Shown one piece after another: positions 16,104 through 24,800 of a DNA stretch of 36,296 nt. The notes under the pieces are model-generated. The model saw only the letters and a program-made list of their open reading frames with translations, was not told where the DNA came from and ran no database searches. The DNA comes from Marine Group II euryarchaeote MED-G36 (GTDB taxonomy: Archaea; Thermoplasmatota; Poseidoniia; Poseidoniales; Thalassarchaeaceae), in NCBI GenBank assembly GCA_002457595.1, contig NTJR01000006.1, positions 1-36,296 of the forward strand, written 5' to 3'. Made by a program: the position numbers and the translations under genes. Positions within the stretch are counted from its first letter, which is position 1, and each line of letters opens with the position of its first letter.

Positions 16104-17450
16104 GTGACAGTATCACCGCTAGACTACCGTTATGGTCGACAAGAGGCAAAAGACATCTGGTCGAGAGAAGGCCGCCATGGGCGACAATTAGATGTTGAAA
16201 GAGCCTTAATTTGGGCTCACTGCCAACTTGGTAAAGTCAGTGCTGAGCATTACGACATTATCGCTGATATCGCAGACCCTGGTATAGTAACAGCAGACAG
16301 AGTAGAAGAAATCGAAGCTGAAACTAGACATGACATAATGGCACTAACCAAGGCGATGGCAGAAAAAGCCGGAGAAGCCGCTTGGTGCATTCATCTTGGA
16401 GCAACCAGCAATGATATTGTTGATACTGCTGTTGCTCTACAAATAAGAGATAGTATACGAATTCAGCGAAAAATGCTGAAAATTCTCCTCAACACCCTTT
16501 GTGACTTAGCCGAGAGAGAACGAGATACGGTAATGCTAGGACGCACGCATGGACAGGCAGCAGTCCCCATAACTTTTGGTTTGAAAATCGCAGTTTTTGT
16601 AGATGAATTCAGGAGACAATTGGAACGCCTCGATGAGCTTGAAGCCCGCGCTATTACTGGGAAATTTCTCGGAGCTGTTGGGACAGGGGCGGCGCAAGGA
16701 GAAAATGCAAAACAACTACAAAAATTAATTCTTAATCATCTTGGACTTTCAGTTCCTGTTGCCACTACGCAAGTTGTAGGCAGAGATCGATATATCGAAT
16801 GGGTGGGATGGATGGCTAATGTGGCAACCTCAATCGAAAAACTGCTTCAAGAAGTGAGAAATTTACAACGCAGTGAAATCGCGGAAGTTGGAGAATGGTT
16901 CGATACAGAAAAACAAGTTGGCTCATCCACAATGGCTCACAAAAGAAACCCCATTACTGCTGAAAACGCATGTGGACTTGCTAGAATCGTTAGATCAATG
17001 ATTATCCCCTCTTATGAAAACGCCCTATTATGGCATGAAAGAGATCTTGCTAATTCCTCAAGTGAGCGCTTCACATTATCTCACTCAATGATTCTTTTAG
17101 ATGATATTCTGGCCAAGTGTGACCGAGTAATGGGCAAGTGTGTCGTTGATGCTGAACGCATGAAAGCTAATATTGAGTCACAGAATGGACTTGTTATGGC
17201 TGAAAAAATGATGTTAGCACTTGTTGATTCGGGTATGCACCGAGATAATGCCCACGAAGTTCTACGTGGCGCATCCATGATAGCAGTTGCAGAAGGACGT
17301 CATCTAAGAGAAGTATGTGGTGAAAATTCAGAAATTACAGATGCTTTCGATTCGGACACCTTGGATTCGCTCTTCGACCCAATGAGTCACCTAGGAGTAA
17401 GTGGCGAAATTGTTGATGAGGCTGTAGGATTGACTCGCAGCATTCTTTGA
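16104..17450 (+). CDS. purB: Adenylosuccinate lyase
   Basis: 448 residues with a GTG start, reading M-T-V-S-P-L-D-Y-R-Y-G-R, typical of archaeal and Gram-positive PurB. The fumarase-superfamily motifs are present: the catalytic histidine region in G-R-T-H-G-Q (about 146-151), G-A-T-S-N-D (99-104), and the flexible signature loop G-S-S-T-M-A-H-K-R-N-P (273-283). It splits fumarate from SAICAR and from adenylosuccinate in purine synthesis. The next gene starts 63 bases downstream. Confidence 0.97.
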   Translation: MTVSPLDYRYGRQEAKDIWSREGRHGRQLDVERALIWAHCQLGKVSAEHYDIIADIADPGIVTADRVEEIEAETRHDIMALTKAMAEKAGEAAWCIHLGATSNDIVDTAVALQIRDSIRIQRKMLKILLNTLCDLAERERDTVMLGRTHGQAAVPITFGLKIAVFVDEFRRQLERLDELEARAITGKFLGAVGTGAAQGENAKQLQKLILNHLGLSVPVATTQVVGRDRYIEWVGWMANVATSIEKLLQEVRNLQRSEIAEVGEWFDTEKQVGSSTMAHKRNPITAENACGLARIVRSMIIPSYENALLWHERDLANSSSERFTLSHSMILLDDILAKCDRVMGKCVVDAERMKANIESQNGLVMAEKMMLALVDSGMHRDNAHEVLRGASMIAVAEGRHLREVCGENSEITDAFDSDTLDSLFDPMSHLGVSGEIVDEAVGLTRSIL

Positions 17451-17513
17451 ATCTGTATTAATTCACTACAAACAGTAGTAATCCTCATCCACCTTGAACA
17501 TACGCATTGAACC

Positions 17514-18095
17514 ATGCTCGACTTAGATTCAGGGCCTATCCATCTTTCTGTGGAAGCAGGAATAGGCGGAACTACACTTGCTTTGAGTCTGGCAGCAAAG
17601 TTATTACAAGAAAAATCTCGCATTGTTTGGTTTGGCAGAACTATTCCAAATGGAGAAAGAATGTCACAAATTTTTTCAGACTTAGATAATTCAAAACTAG
17701 AGAAATTCTATGCAATTGAATTTGGCGAGAATTTATTGATAAAAACAAAAGAGATGAAACCTCTATTGTCCCATTTAACAAAAGATGACCTTGTTGTCGT
17801 TGATGATTGGTGCCCTTCGCAGGGTAGAGTTCCCTCTTCAGATTTTGAAGCAATGAAAATGATAATTGATAGCACAAATAGTACTCGAGTTCTGTTTATT
17901 TCAAAGGCTTATGAAAATCCCTCAAATGAAGGAATGAATTGGCAGAGCAGAGGAGGGGAATTAACTAATTTAAGGCAAGTTTGGTTACTAATGAAAGATG
18001 ATTTGCAAGATACTCGTATCATAATTGATGGAACGAAAGAGATAGAACTGAAATTAGATAATAATGGGTTTTCATTAGCTAATTTTCCCAATTAA
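17514..18095 (+). CDS. Degenerate RadB/RecA-like P-loop protein
   Basis: 193 residues. The Walker A position reads E-A-G-I-G-G-T-T-L-A-L (about 14-24), so the invariant lysine before the hydroxyl residues is replaced by glycine. A Walker B-like strand V-V-V-D-D-W follows near residue 97. The order of strands, the R-I-V-W-F-G-R-T-x-P-N-G-E-R segment after Walker A, and the ending with R-I-I-I-D-G and N-G-F-S-L resemble archaeal RadB, a Rad51/RecA-fold accessory protein. RadB is normally a little longer and keeps the lysine, so ATP binding here is doubtful. It may be an inactive structural relative. The gene overlaps the convergent small membrane protein gene by 17 bases. Confidence 0.65.
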   Translation: MLDLDSGPIHLSVEAGIGGTTLALSLAAKLLQEKSRIVWFGRTIPNGERMSQIFSDLDNSKLEKFYAIEFGENLLIKTKEMKPLLSHLTKDDLVVVDDWCPSQGRVPSSDFEAMKMIIDSTNSTRVLFISKAYENPSNEGMNWQSRGGELTNLRQVWLLMKDDLQDTRIIIDGTKEIELKLDNNGFSLANFPN

Positions 18096-18330
18096 CGTTT
18101 TCATCTTCTAATAATTGACTCAATTCCGTCAACGCTTCGTCATCGAGGCGCATTAATTGTTCAGGATCTCTTGCTTCACCACTATAATGCTCAATATTAG
18201 ATAAAGATGCAATAATTCTTTTCTGACGAAGGCGAAGAATCAACCAAACCAAAATTAGTGCCGAAAACGAAAGGAGCCACTGAAAAATAGTCTCCCATTC
18301 AATAGCCATGTATCGCCATAGCGGCTCCAT
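18079..18330 (-). CDS. Small single-pass membrane protein, unknown
   Basis: 83 residues with one hydrophobic helix at about residues 15-33 (L-L-S-F-S-A-L-I-L-V-W-L-I-L), followed by R-L-R-Q-K-R, which predicts a cytoplasmic C-terminal tail. The tail is acidic and helical. The ATG overlaps the tiaS stop as TAATG, which argues that it is a real translated gene. Its last 17 bases overlap the convergent RadB-like gene. No family is recognised. Confidence 0.65.
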   Translation of the reverse strand: MEPLWRYMAIEWETIFQWLLSFSALILVWLILRLRQKRIIASLSNIEHYSGEARDPEQLMRLDDEALTELSQLLEDENVNWEN

Positions 18331-19610
18331 TATTGACTCTTAGCAGGAGTTGGGATACCTCTATGGAGTGGTTTAGCAAGATGTCTGCGATTAGAAGGAG
18401 ATGGCTCTACCCACCCATTTTGAGGGGGCTTGTAATCGGTTTTTTGTTGAATTAACCATGCCTTTTCAATAGAATTCCCACAAACCAAACATCTGAGAGG
18501 TTGCTCATTACCAGCACTCCTCATACTCTTCCCACAACAAAGAGGCCGAGAAGAAAGTCTTGGTGTTGCATTAACTAACTTCAACCTCTCTAAATGGTAA
18601 TCTCCATCTGGCGAAAGAAGCCCTACCCAATGGATAACGTCACCAGGCTTCAAACTTCTAAGTAATTGATTTACACCACCCGATTCTGCAAATGCAACAA
18701 TAGTTGAGTGTTGATTATCTTTGATAATAGGAACGCTCGCATGACCACCTTGAATTTCTAGAGGCGAATTCAAAACCACAGATTCATAGTACCCTACAAC
18801 ATGATCATCAGATACCTGATTAGTTCGATGTAATGCAAACCTATCAGATGACTCGACTGAATCATGACTTTGTAACCATTCATGAGCTTTTACTAATTCA
18901 TCAGCATCATCTCCACGGATTCCGTATAGTACTGGACAGTTTGTTCGAGGTGAAATTAGAGTACGGCCAGTTGTGGGGTCTCTATTTGCGAAAGTTGTTG
19001 GGAATTTATCAGAAAGAGATTGGATGACGGAAGCAGAAATTCCTCGCTCAGAGCCAATTAACTCCACATCCCGCCAAGATATCAATTCCCATGTAGAATT
19101 ATCATTTGATTCCCAAGAAATCGCTGCAGAAGCCCCGACAATCCCAGTTTTACCTTCAGGAAAACGAATAGTAGTATCAGTGAACTTGGACAAGTCATTG
19201 ATTCGAGAAGATGGCGCAACCATTTGACGTACTGAAGACCAATACCAATCAGGAGGGAATTCGTTAGTTGTGTAAACAAGGCAAGGGTTTGGTGAATCCC
19301 CGCTAGTAGGGCAATAAGATTTAATTTCGTTACAAAGTTCATCAAAGAAATTACAAATTATAGATTCGAAGAGTGAAAAAGAATTAGAATTTACTGAACA
19401 AATAGCACCCAATGCAGCATTACCACGTGTCCGTTCAGGAGCGAATGGCCATAAACGAACAAGTCTACGTTCAATGATTTCGAAAGAAGGAATATTTTCT
19501 AATAAAACCTGTAATAAACGATCAAAGTGTTCAGTAGTACAAGCATATTCTGTATGATCCGTGTCGTCCAATCCAATACGGACGACCTTTGTGTTATCGG
19601 TGTCGCTCAC
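18330..19610 (-). CDS. tiaS: tRNA(Ile2) 2-agmatinylcytidine synthetase
   Basis: 426 residues with a GTG start. The N-terminus has G-L-D-D-T-D (about residues 13-18), the family's catalytic-domain signature, followed by R-L-V-R-L-W-P-F-A. An OB-fold-like segment lies near residue 320. A C-terminal zinc ribbon is formed by C-C-G-K and C-L-V-C-G. TiaS attaches agmatine to C34 of the AUA-decoding tRNA in archaea, so it is essential for reading isoleucine AUA codons, which are frequent in this AT-rich DNA. Its start codon overlaps the gmhB-like stop as GTGA, and this tetranucleotide is the loop of a perfect 8-base-pair hairpin (see 19599-19618). Confidence 0.93.
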   Translation of the reverse strand: MSDTDNTKVVRIGLDDTDHTEYACTTEHFDRLLQVLLENIPSFEIIERRLVRLWPFAPERTRGNAALGAICSVNSNSFSLFESIICNFFDELCNEIKSYCPTSGDSPNPCLVYTTNEFPPDWYWSSVRQMVAPSSRINDLSKFTDTTIRFPEGKTGIVGASAAISWESNDNSTWELISWRDVELIGSERGISASVIQSLSDKFPTTFANRDPTTGRTLISPRTNCPVLYGIRGDDADELVKAHEWLQSHDSVESSDRFALHRTNQVSDDHVVGYYESVVLNSPLEIQGGHASVPIIKDNQHSTIVAFAESGGVNQLLRSLKPGDVIHWVGLLSPDGDYHLERLKLVNATPRLSSRPLCCGKSMRSAGNEQPLRCLVCGNSIEKAWLIQQKTDYKPPQNGWVEPSPSNRRHLAKPLHRGIPTPAKSQ

Positions 19611-19618
19611 GCGACACC
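19599..19618 (-). promoter_or_regulatory. mRNA hairpin enclosing the gmhB stop and the tiaS start
   Basis: On the minus-strand mRNA the sequence is GGUGUCGC, loop GUGA, GCGACACC: eight perfect base pairs capped by a GNRA-type tetraloop. The loop is exactly the overlap of the tiaS GUG start and the gmhB UGA stop. The only Shine-Dalgarno-like bases for tiaS (GGUG) lie within the 5' arm. Ribosomes finishing gmhB would melt the stem, so tiaS translation should depend on gmhB translation. The structure is read directly; the regulatory role is inferred. Confidence 0.65.
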
Positions 19619-20257
19619 CCCCAGTATTGTTTCAATAACATCCGATACTCCTAAATTGGAATCACAACGTAAACCAAGAACACCAAATTCTGAGGCAGCG
19701 CCCATATCAACACCTCTATCACCAACCATAACTGAATTGGACTCATCTGGCCTATCTGTCCAGTCTCTGTCATACAAAATGCTAAAGTTTTCAAATTGTA
19801 GATTCCGTTCAGCTGCCTCTATCAATTGGCGCCCGGCTTCTAACATGCCAGGATTTGGCTTGCGAGACCAAGCACCTTCCCAGGGCGCATAAGGAGAATA
19901 AAGAACCAGATCTAATATTGCATCTGAATCTTGTTCGAGAAGTAATTTTCTAATTTCTTTGTGAATTTCGTGTAAATTATTTGCATCCCAAAGACCTCTC
20001 CCCACAGGTGATTGATTAGTAACTACTACAATTCGAAATCCATCTCTTCTTAATCTCCCAATAGACTTGGCAGCATCGGATAGTAAAACTACTTCATCAG
20101 GAGAATTAACATAATTCTCAGAACCCAAATTAATGACTCCATCGCGATCTAGATAAGCTATTTTACCCAACCAATTAATTCCATTAGGTAGTGGTTGCAA
20201 TAGTAATTTGTCATTAAGCGCCGCACCATCACGGTGTGGCTCTAACATGGCAATCAC
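19607..20257 (-). CDS. GmhB-like HAD phosphatase (heptose-bisphosphate or histidinol-phosphate type)
   Basis: 216 residues from a GTG at 20257 that overlaps the preceding stop as GTGA; ATG 20248 is an alternative. HAD motifs: A-Y-L-D-R-D-G-V-I-N (nucleophile Asp37, acid Asp39), V-V-T-N-Q-S-P-V-G-R-G, R-K-P-N-P-G-M-L, and V-M-V-G-D-R-G-V-D-M. These match GmhB, which removes the 7-phosphate of heptose 1,7-bisphosphate. Two points are odd. There is a roughly 30-residue N-terminal extension. The zinc-binding cysteine/histidine loop usually found before R-K-P is absent (Y-S-P-Y-A-P-W-E-G-A-W-S). Together with the SIS protein upstream, a role in making an activated sugar for surface glycans is plausible. 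Confidence 0.85.
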   Translation of the reverse strand: MIAMLEPHRDGAALNDKLLLQPLPNGINWLGKIAYLDRDGVINLGSENYVNSPDEVVLLSDAAKSIGRLRRDGFRIVVVTNQSPVGRGLWDANNLHEIHKEIRKLLLEQDSDAILDLVLYSPYAPWEGAWSRKPNPGMLEAGRQLIEAAERNLQFENFSILYDRDWTDRPDESNSVMVGDRGVDMGAASEFGVLGLRCDSNLGVSDVIETILGGVA

Positions 20258-20823
20258 AATCCACGCTTGGCCTTCGATGCTTCCTTAACAATATGATTGA
20301 TAATCAACTGTAAATCTTCGATTCTTTCCATGGATTGAGTAGGAACTACGACTGCCACATCGACTAGACCTACTAATTGGCCACCAGCACCATCATTGTA
20401 ATTTCCAGTAACTGCTGCTGTTCGGCAACCAGCGGAAATAGCTGTCTTGATGCCGTTCAAAACATTGGATGAATTACCGGAACCTGAGTAGGCAATAACA
20501 AGATCTCCTTCTTTAGCAAAAGTCGAAAGTTGGCCTGCAAATACATTGGCATAATCAGTATCGTTTGCCCAGGCTGTAAAGGAAGAAATATTGTCAGTAT
20601 GAGCAATTGTGCGGATTTTGAGTTCTTTACTCCAATCACCAGCACTGTGAGAGGGGGTAGCGGCACTACCTCCATTACCAATCATGTGAATGCTTCCACC
20701 CCGTGTACCAACGTCCTCAACTTCAGACCACAGTGCCTCGATATCGCTGCGAGAAACTTGACTTAGGGTGCGCTGTAGATCATCTATATACGAATCTGTA
20801 AACGACTCAAAGTCGAAACCCAT
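20254..20823 (-). CDS. GmhA-like SIS-domain sugar-phosphate isomerase
   Basis: 189 residues from the ATG at 20823, preceded at six bases by GAGGTG (20830-20835). An upstream ATG at 20856 has no ribosome site. The SIS fold is shown by I-G-N-G-G-S-A-A-T-P-S-H-S-A-G-D-W and by Y-S-G-S-G-N-S-S-N-V, the sugar-phosphate loop. The C-terminal L-I-I-N-H-I-V-K-E matches the catalytic histidine helix of GmhA, which turns sedoheptulose 7-phosphate into D-glycero-heptose 7-phosphate. The next gene is GmhB-like and overlaps, supporting a heptose pathway. No kinase (HldE/HddA) is in the window, and another sugar substrate cannot be excluded. Confidence 0.85.
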   Translation of the reverse strand: MGFDFESFTDSYIDDLQRTLSQVSRSDIEALWSEVEDVGTRGGSIHMIGNGGSAATPSHSAGDWSKELKIRTIAHTDNISSFTAWANDTDYANVFAGQLSTFAKEGDLVIAYSGSGNSSNVLNGIKTAISAGCRTAAVTGNYNDGAGGQLVGLVDVAVVVPTQSMERIEDLQLIINHIVKEASKAKRGL

Positions 20824-20871
20824 CACCTGCACCTCAGGACGAACCGGAGACGGCATCCTATTTACGAGTTA

Positions 20872-21861
20872 ATGGCCCGAGTCGTAATAATGCAGGAGCC
20901 CATTAGTGCCGCTATTGCCACTATTGCAGAGTTACTTGACATTAGTAGCGAGTCAGTAAGATTAGTTTTAGGGATATTAGGAATGGTACTTCTCGCCATC
21001 TCTTTTAGAGATGCAGAAAAGCCAAGAGGTGCTAATATTGCAGCACCAGGATGGATTCTACTTGGCCTCTTTGTATACCTTCAGTCATCTTATTACATCA
21101 AAATTGAAGACCCCGTGTTAATTTTAATGACTGCAGCGGCACTTCCTGGAGGCATAGTTCTTGCAATAATAGAAATTCAAAAGAAGTCTACTGATGAATC
21201 ATTAATTTGGTTTAGAGGAATGGTTGCTTGGTCAATAATCCCTTACCATATTGTCTATTTAATCCCGTATCTCAATATTGGCCTTGTTCTATTCACAGCA
21301 CATAGTGCCGAATGGATGCTAGAATTTGCTGGATTGGGGTCTTATTCAATAGGAGAGATGATGGTTAGCCTTGAAGGAGGAGGGGAGGTATCTCTTTCAG
21401 ACTGGGAGGGAAATTTGTTCTTACTGACTCAGCCATTGGGGGAGAGTGGATTCTTTGTTCCTATGTATCATTCTAATGGTGAAGAAGCCAACATTAGTTT
21501 CATTCTAAGTTGCTCAGGACTTCAATCAATGATAATTTTTGTTGGAGCAATTTGTGCTCTTCGCTCTGTACCATGGAATAGAAGATTAAGAGGATTAATG
21601 ATTGCAATACCAACTATACATGTATTGAATACATTCAGAAATGCAGGGATTGTTTGGCTAACAGATACATACTCGAATTGGGCGATTGGAGGCATTGGTA
21701 TGTTTGATTTTGCACATAGTTATGCGGCAAAAGTGGCGAGTTTGTTTGCAATGTTTTTGATGGCTATTGCTTTGTTTGATTTACTACCTGAAATGCATAA
21801 TCACATTATGCGATTACTACCCCTAAAGCAAAGAAAAGATGAATCTGATTCTGTGAATTGA
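20872..21861 (+). CDS. Archaeosortase/exosortase family transpeptidase
   Basis: 329 residues with about seven to eight hydrophobic helices. The family triad is visible: Cys214 in L-S-C-S-G-L-Q-S-M, Arg256 in H-V-L-N-T-F-R-N-A-G, and His282 in F-D-F-A-H-S-Y. This pattern is closest to archaeosortase A, which cuts C-terminal sorting signals (such as PGF-CTERM) and links surface proteins to membrane lipid. No protein with such a signal is encoded nearby. An alternative ATG is at 20890. It is divergent from the gmhA-like gene across only 48 bases, and its stop directly abuts the stop of lhr. Confidence 0.9.
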   Translation: MARVVIMQEPISAAIATIAELLDISSESVRLVLGILGMVLLAISFRDAEKPRGANIAAPGWILLGLFVYLQSSYYIKIEDPVLILMTAAALPGGIVLAIIEIQKKSTDESLIWFRGMVAWSIIPYHIVYLIPYLNIGLVLFTAHSAEWMLEFAGLGSYSIGEMMVSLEGGGEVSLSDWEGNLFLLTQPLGESGFFVPMYHSNGEEANISFILSCSGLQSMIIFVGAICALRSVPWNRRLRGLMIAIPTIHVLNTFRNAGIVWLTDTYSNWAIGGIGMFDFAHSYAAKVASLFAMFLMAIALFDLLPEMHNHIMRLLPLKQRKDESDSVN

Positions 21862-24800
21862 TTATCGTGTTCTAAGTCTCTCATAGAATTTACCTTTCAA
21901 TGGCATATCATGCTCCCATGCAAATTCTTTCATTACACGTAAAGCCTCTTTCTCGAGGTCCGAGTCGCCGACAAAATCAGTAATATGAATCACACCTTCA
22001 CGCGTATTTGCCTTGAATGCAGCAACAGGCTCCTCACGATGGAAAACAAGGTAAGCGGAACCATAACCGAATCTCTCTCTAAGAAGACTACCATAATAGT
22101 GTATTAACGGATCAGAAGGAGGAATTACGAGATCTCTTGAACGAGATAATGAATTGGATTCATCAAGTAAGTCAAGACGTCCCCAACAGACGTCATGCAT
22201 ATCATCGACGAGGAATCCTTTGATTAGAGTTCCATCATCTTCAAATTCTCTCATCACATCACTAATTTCTTCAGCAGAGAAAGGTGAACCAGCCAATCTC
22301 TCAACTTGCTTTAGAGTAATGACTGGATAATCCTTAACTAAATCTCTTAGGTAATCTCGTTTGATTTCCCACAAATCTGAGTTTCTAATCGGCTCCACAG
22401 TCTTGAATCCGCCTCTGTAATCTTGGATAAGATGTCCACTCCTCATTAGTGGAGAAATTAATTTACGGAATTCAGCTCTTTTCATGGCATATCTTTCCAT
22501 AAATATAGTGGGGTCGTGATGTTCTCTGAAGAACTGTAAGATATCTTCATCTTCTTCGGGGGCTGAAACATTTCGTATAGTCAAAAGTTTTTGGAAATGA
22601 GACATTCGAGCCCAAACTAAGTGCCCACGAAGATTTGTTCCTTGATGGAGTCTATGGGCGGCTGCCATTGACTTTAAGTCAACGCGATACATTTCACAAC
22701 GACCACGTAATGCAAAATCATCTCTTAATTCATTTAGATGTTCAAGAGCCATGGTTTCATTCTCATGACGGCTTTTTTGATGGAGAGAATGATGGTGGAA
22801 TATACTACGATTTATTTGTTTACGTGGCATTGGTTGAACTACTCCGCCACGGATATATCTATCACCATCCCCCATTGATTCGAAACCAAGGTCGGAAAGA
22901 ATCTGTTGGACATTCTCGTCGCAATCATGAACAGGTACTCCATTGAATGCATGAATTACAGAAACATCCACGAGGCGGTCGCGGTAATTCTCTAATAATT
23001 CGTTAAATGTAACTTTGAACTCATCAAGGTAAGAATGCGGGATATTGATATCTTTAATTTCTAAGTAATCATTGACAACGAACATAAGAATCCGCCCAAC
23101 TGGATCAACTCCTTTGAATACAGGATGATACCAACCCTGTTTCAATATTAGTCGTACTTCATGAATGAATCGGGAACAGAATGGATCTGATTGAGAAAGG
23201 ATACGCATTGTGCGATCTTCTGCCATAGGAGATAGCAACTCTTCAGCATCTCCGTGACTAGAATAATAATCAGTTGGATCTGGTTGAAGAGCGACTACGC
23301 GAACAATTTTTCCAGAGTTCTCTAAATCTCGTAGAGTTTCCGCTAACTCTTCCACGGGACGAGAAACAAAGAATCGTAGTGTGTGTAGTCGCACTGGACC
23401 AATTCTTTCTATTAACGACTTCACTGCTTCATCAAATTTCATCGGTTTGACGCGCTCATGAATCCTATGGAATATCGCAAGAGAGCGTTTGCGGTTTGGT
23501 AATTGAACATACTTCTTACCTATCAAAAGTTGTCTTTCAAGATTCCCCAAGGCACTTTTCAATGAACGTTGAATGTGTTGATTGTCCTTGCCTTTTGGAT
23601 AACCTTCGAATAATTCTGCTCGACTCATTCCCTCCTTCGGAATTTTCTCAATTAGTTCTTCTTCTAAAGAACCAAGCCAAGGATCTCCACGAAGCCCTAG
23701 AACAAGTGGTATTTGGTCCTCCATTGTATAACCAACCCTGTTGTGCAACAATCTACCATTGATGATATCTTGATCATGCTTGATGTCTTTCCAATCTCGA
23801 AATCGATAATCCTTGACTCGATGAAGCATCTCGTCGCGTCTTTGAACTAACAATAAATTTCGGATTGCATCTGCAGGTTCGTCAAATTTACGAAACGATT
23901 TGTGGAGAATATGCGTCTGAAGAGTTCGGTAATCCACAACTTCGACCTGGCCTCCTGTGATTCGGTATTCATCAACTCGTAGAATGTATTCTCCATCCTC
24001 TGTTTGAGTGAAAAATCCTATTGAAACCAGATTTCTCATTTCTAGTTCTTGAAGGACTGCTTCAACCTGACCTTTAGGGAATGGCAATCTTTCAACTAAG
24101 TCCTCTAACTTTCGAGGCCCTTCAGAACCAAGCATATCGATTAACTTCAAGCGGAGACAATCTATAGGATCTGAAAGATAAGTCTCTTTCCATTTTGATG
24201 GAATCCCATTTGAAAAATTGACACCCATCTCATAGGTCAAACCCCCAGTGTACAATTCTCTAAGATCTTCCATCTCGGAAGCGCCAGAAACTGCAAGGCA
24301 ACCTAAAGTCCCATGAACTCCTGCCATCCTTTCGGAGAACCATTTATCATCAATCTTAGAATGACCCGTGTTTCGCACCTTGGTTATTAGACCACGTTCG
24401 GCTAATTCATGCACCCAACCTCGTAAATTATCAAAACCGATAGATTTGAGTTTCTCACTATACAAGGGATGAGTAAGAGATTTTTCAAGACCCCCCCCCA
24501 TATCCATGAGTCTTAACAGCCCTGTGGCTGAATTAGGAACAGCTACTTTATCTTGGTAATACTTGGCTAATCTCTCCCTATCTAAGTCGGTTGCTAAAGA
24601 ACGCGCACCGAGTAGACGACGGAGGATTTCAGGATCTATATCTTTAATCAGATAAGCACGAGTTCTTAGACTCAACAAATCCTCGAAAGAAGACATGAAT
24701 AGAGTCATTCCTAGAGGAGAAGGCATCTTCACTTTCCGATGGACTAAGCGGACATCCTCTGAATCCATACGTCCTATGAAATCGGCTAATTGCTCCATTT

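Noticed and set aside
17465-17479. Inverted repeat ACTAC-N5-GTAGT between purB and the RadB-like gene.
   Set aside because: Five-base arms in a 63-base gap are easily due to chance, and no T-run follows to suggest a terminator.
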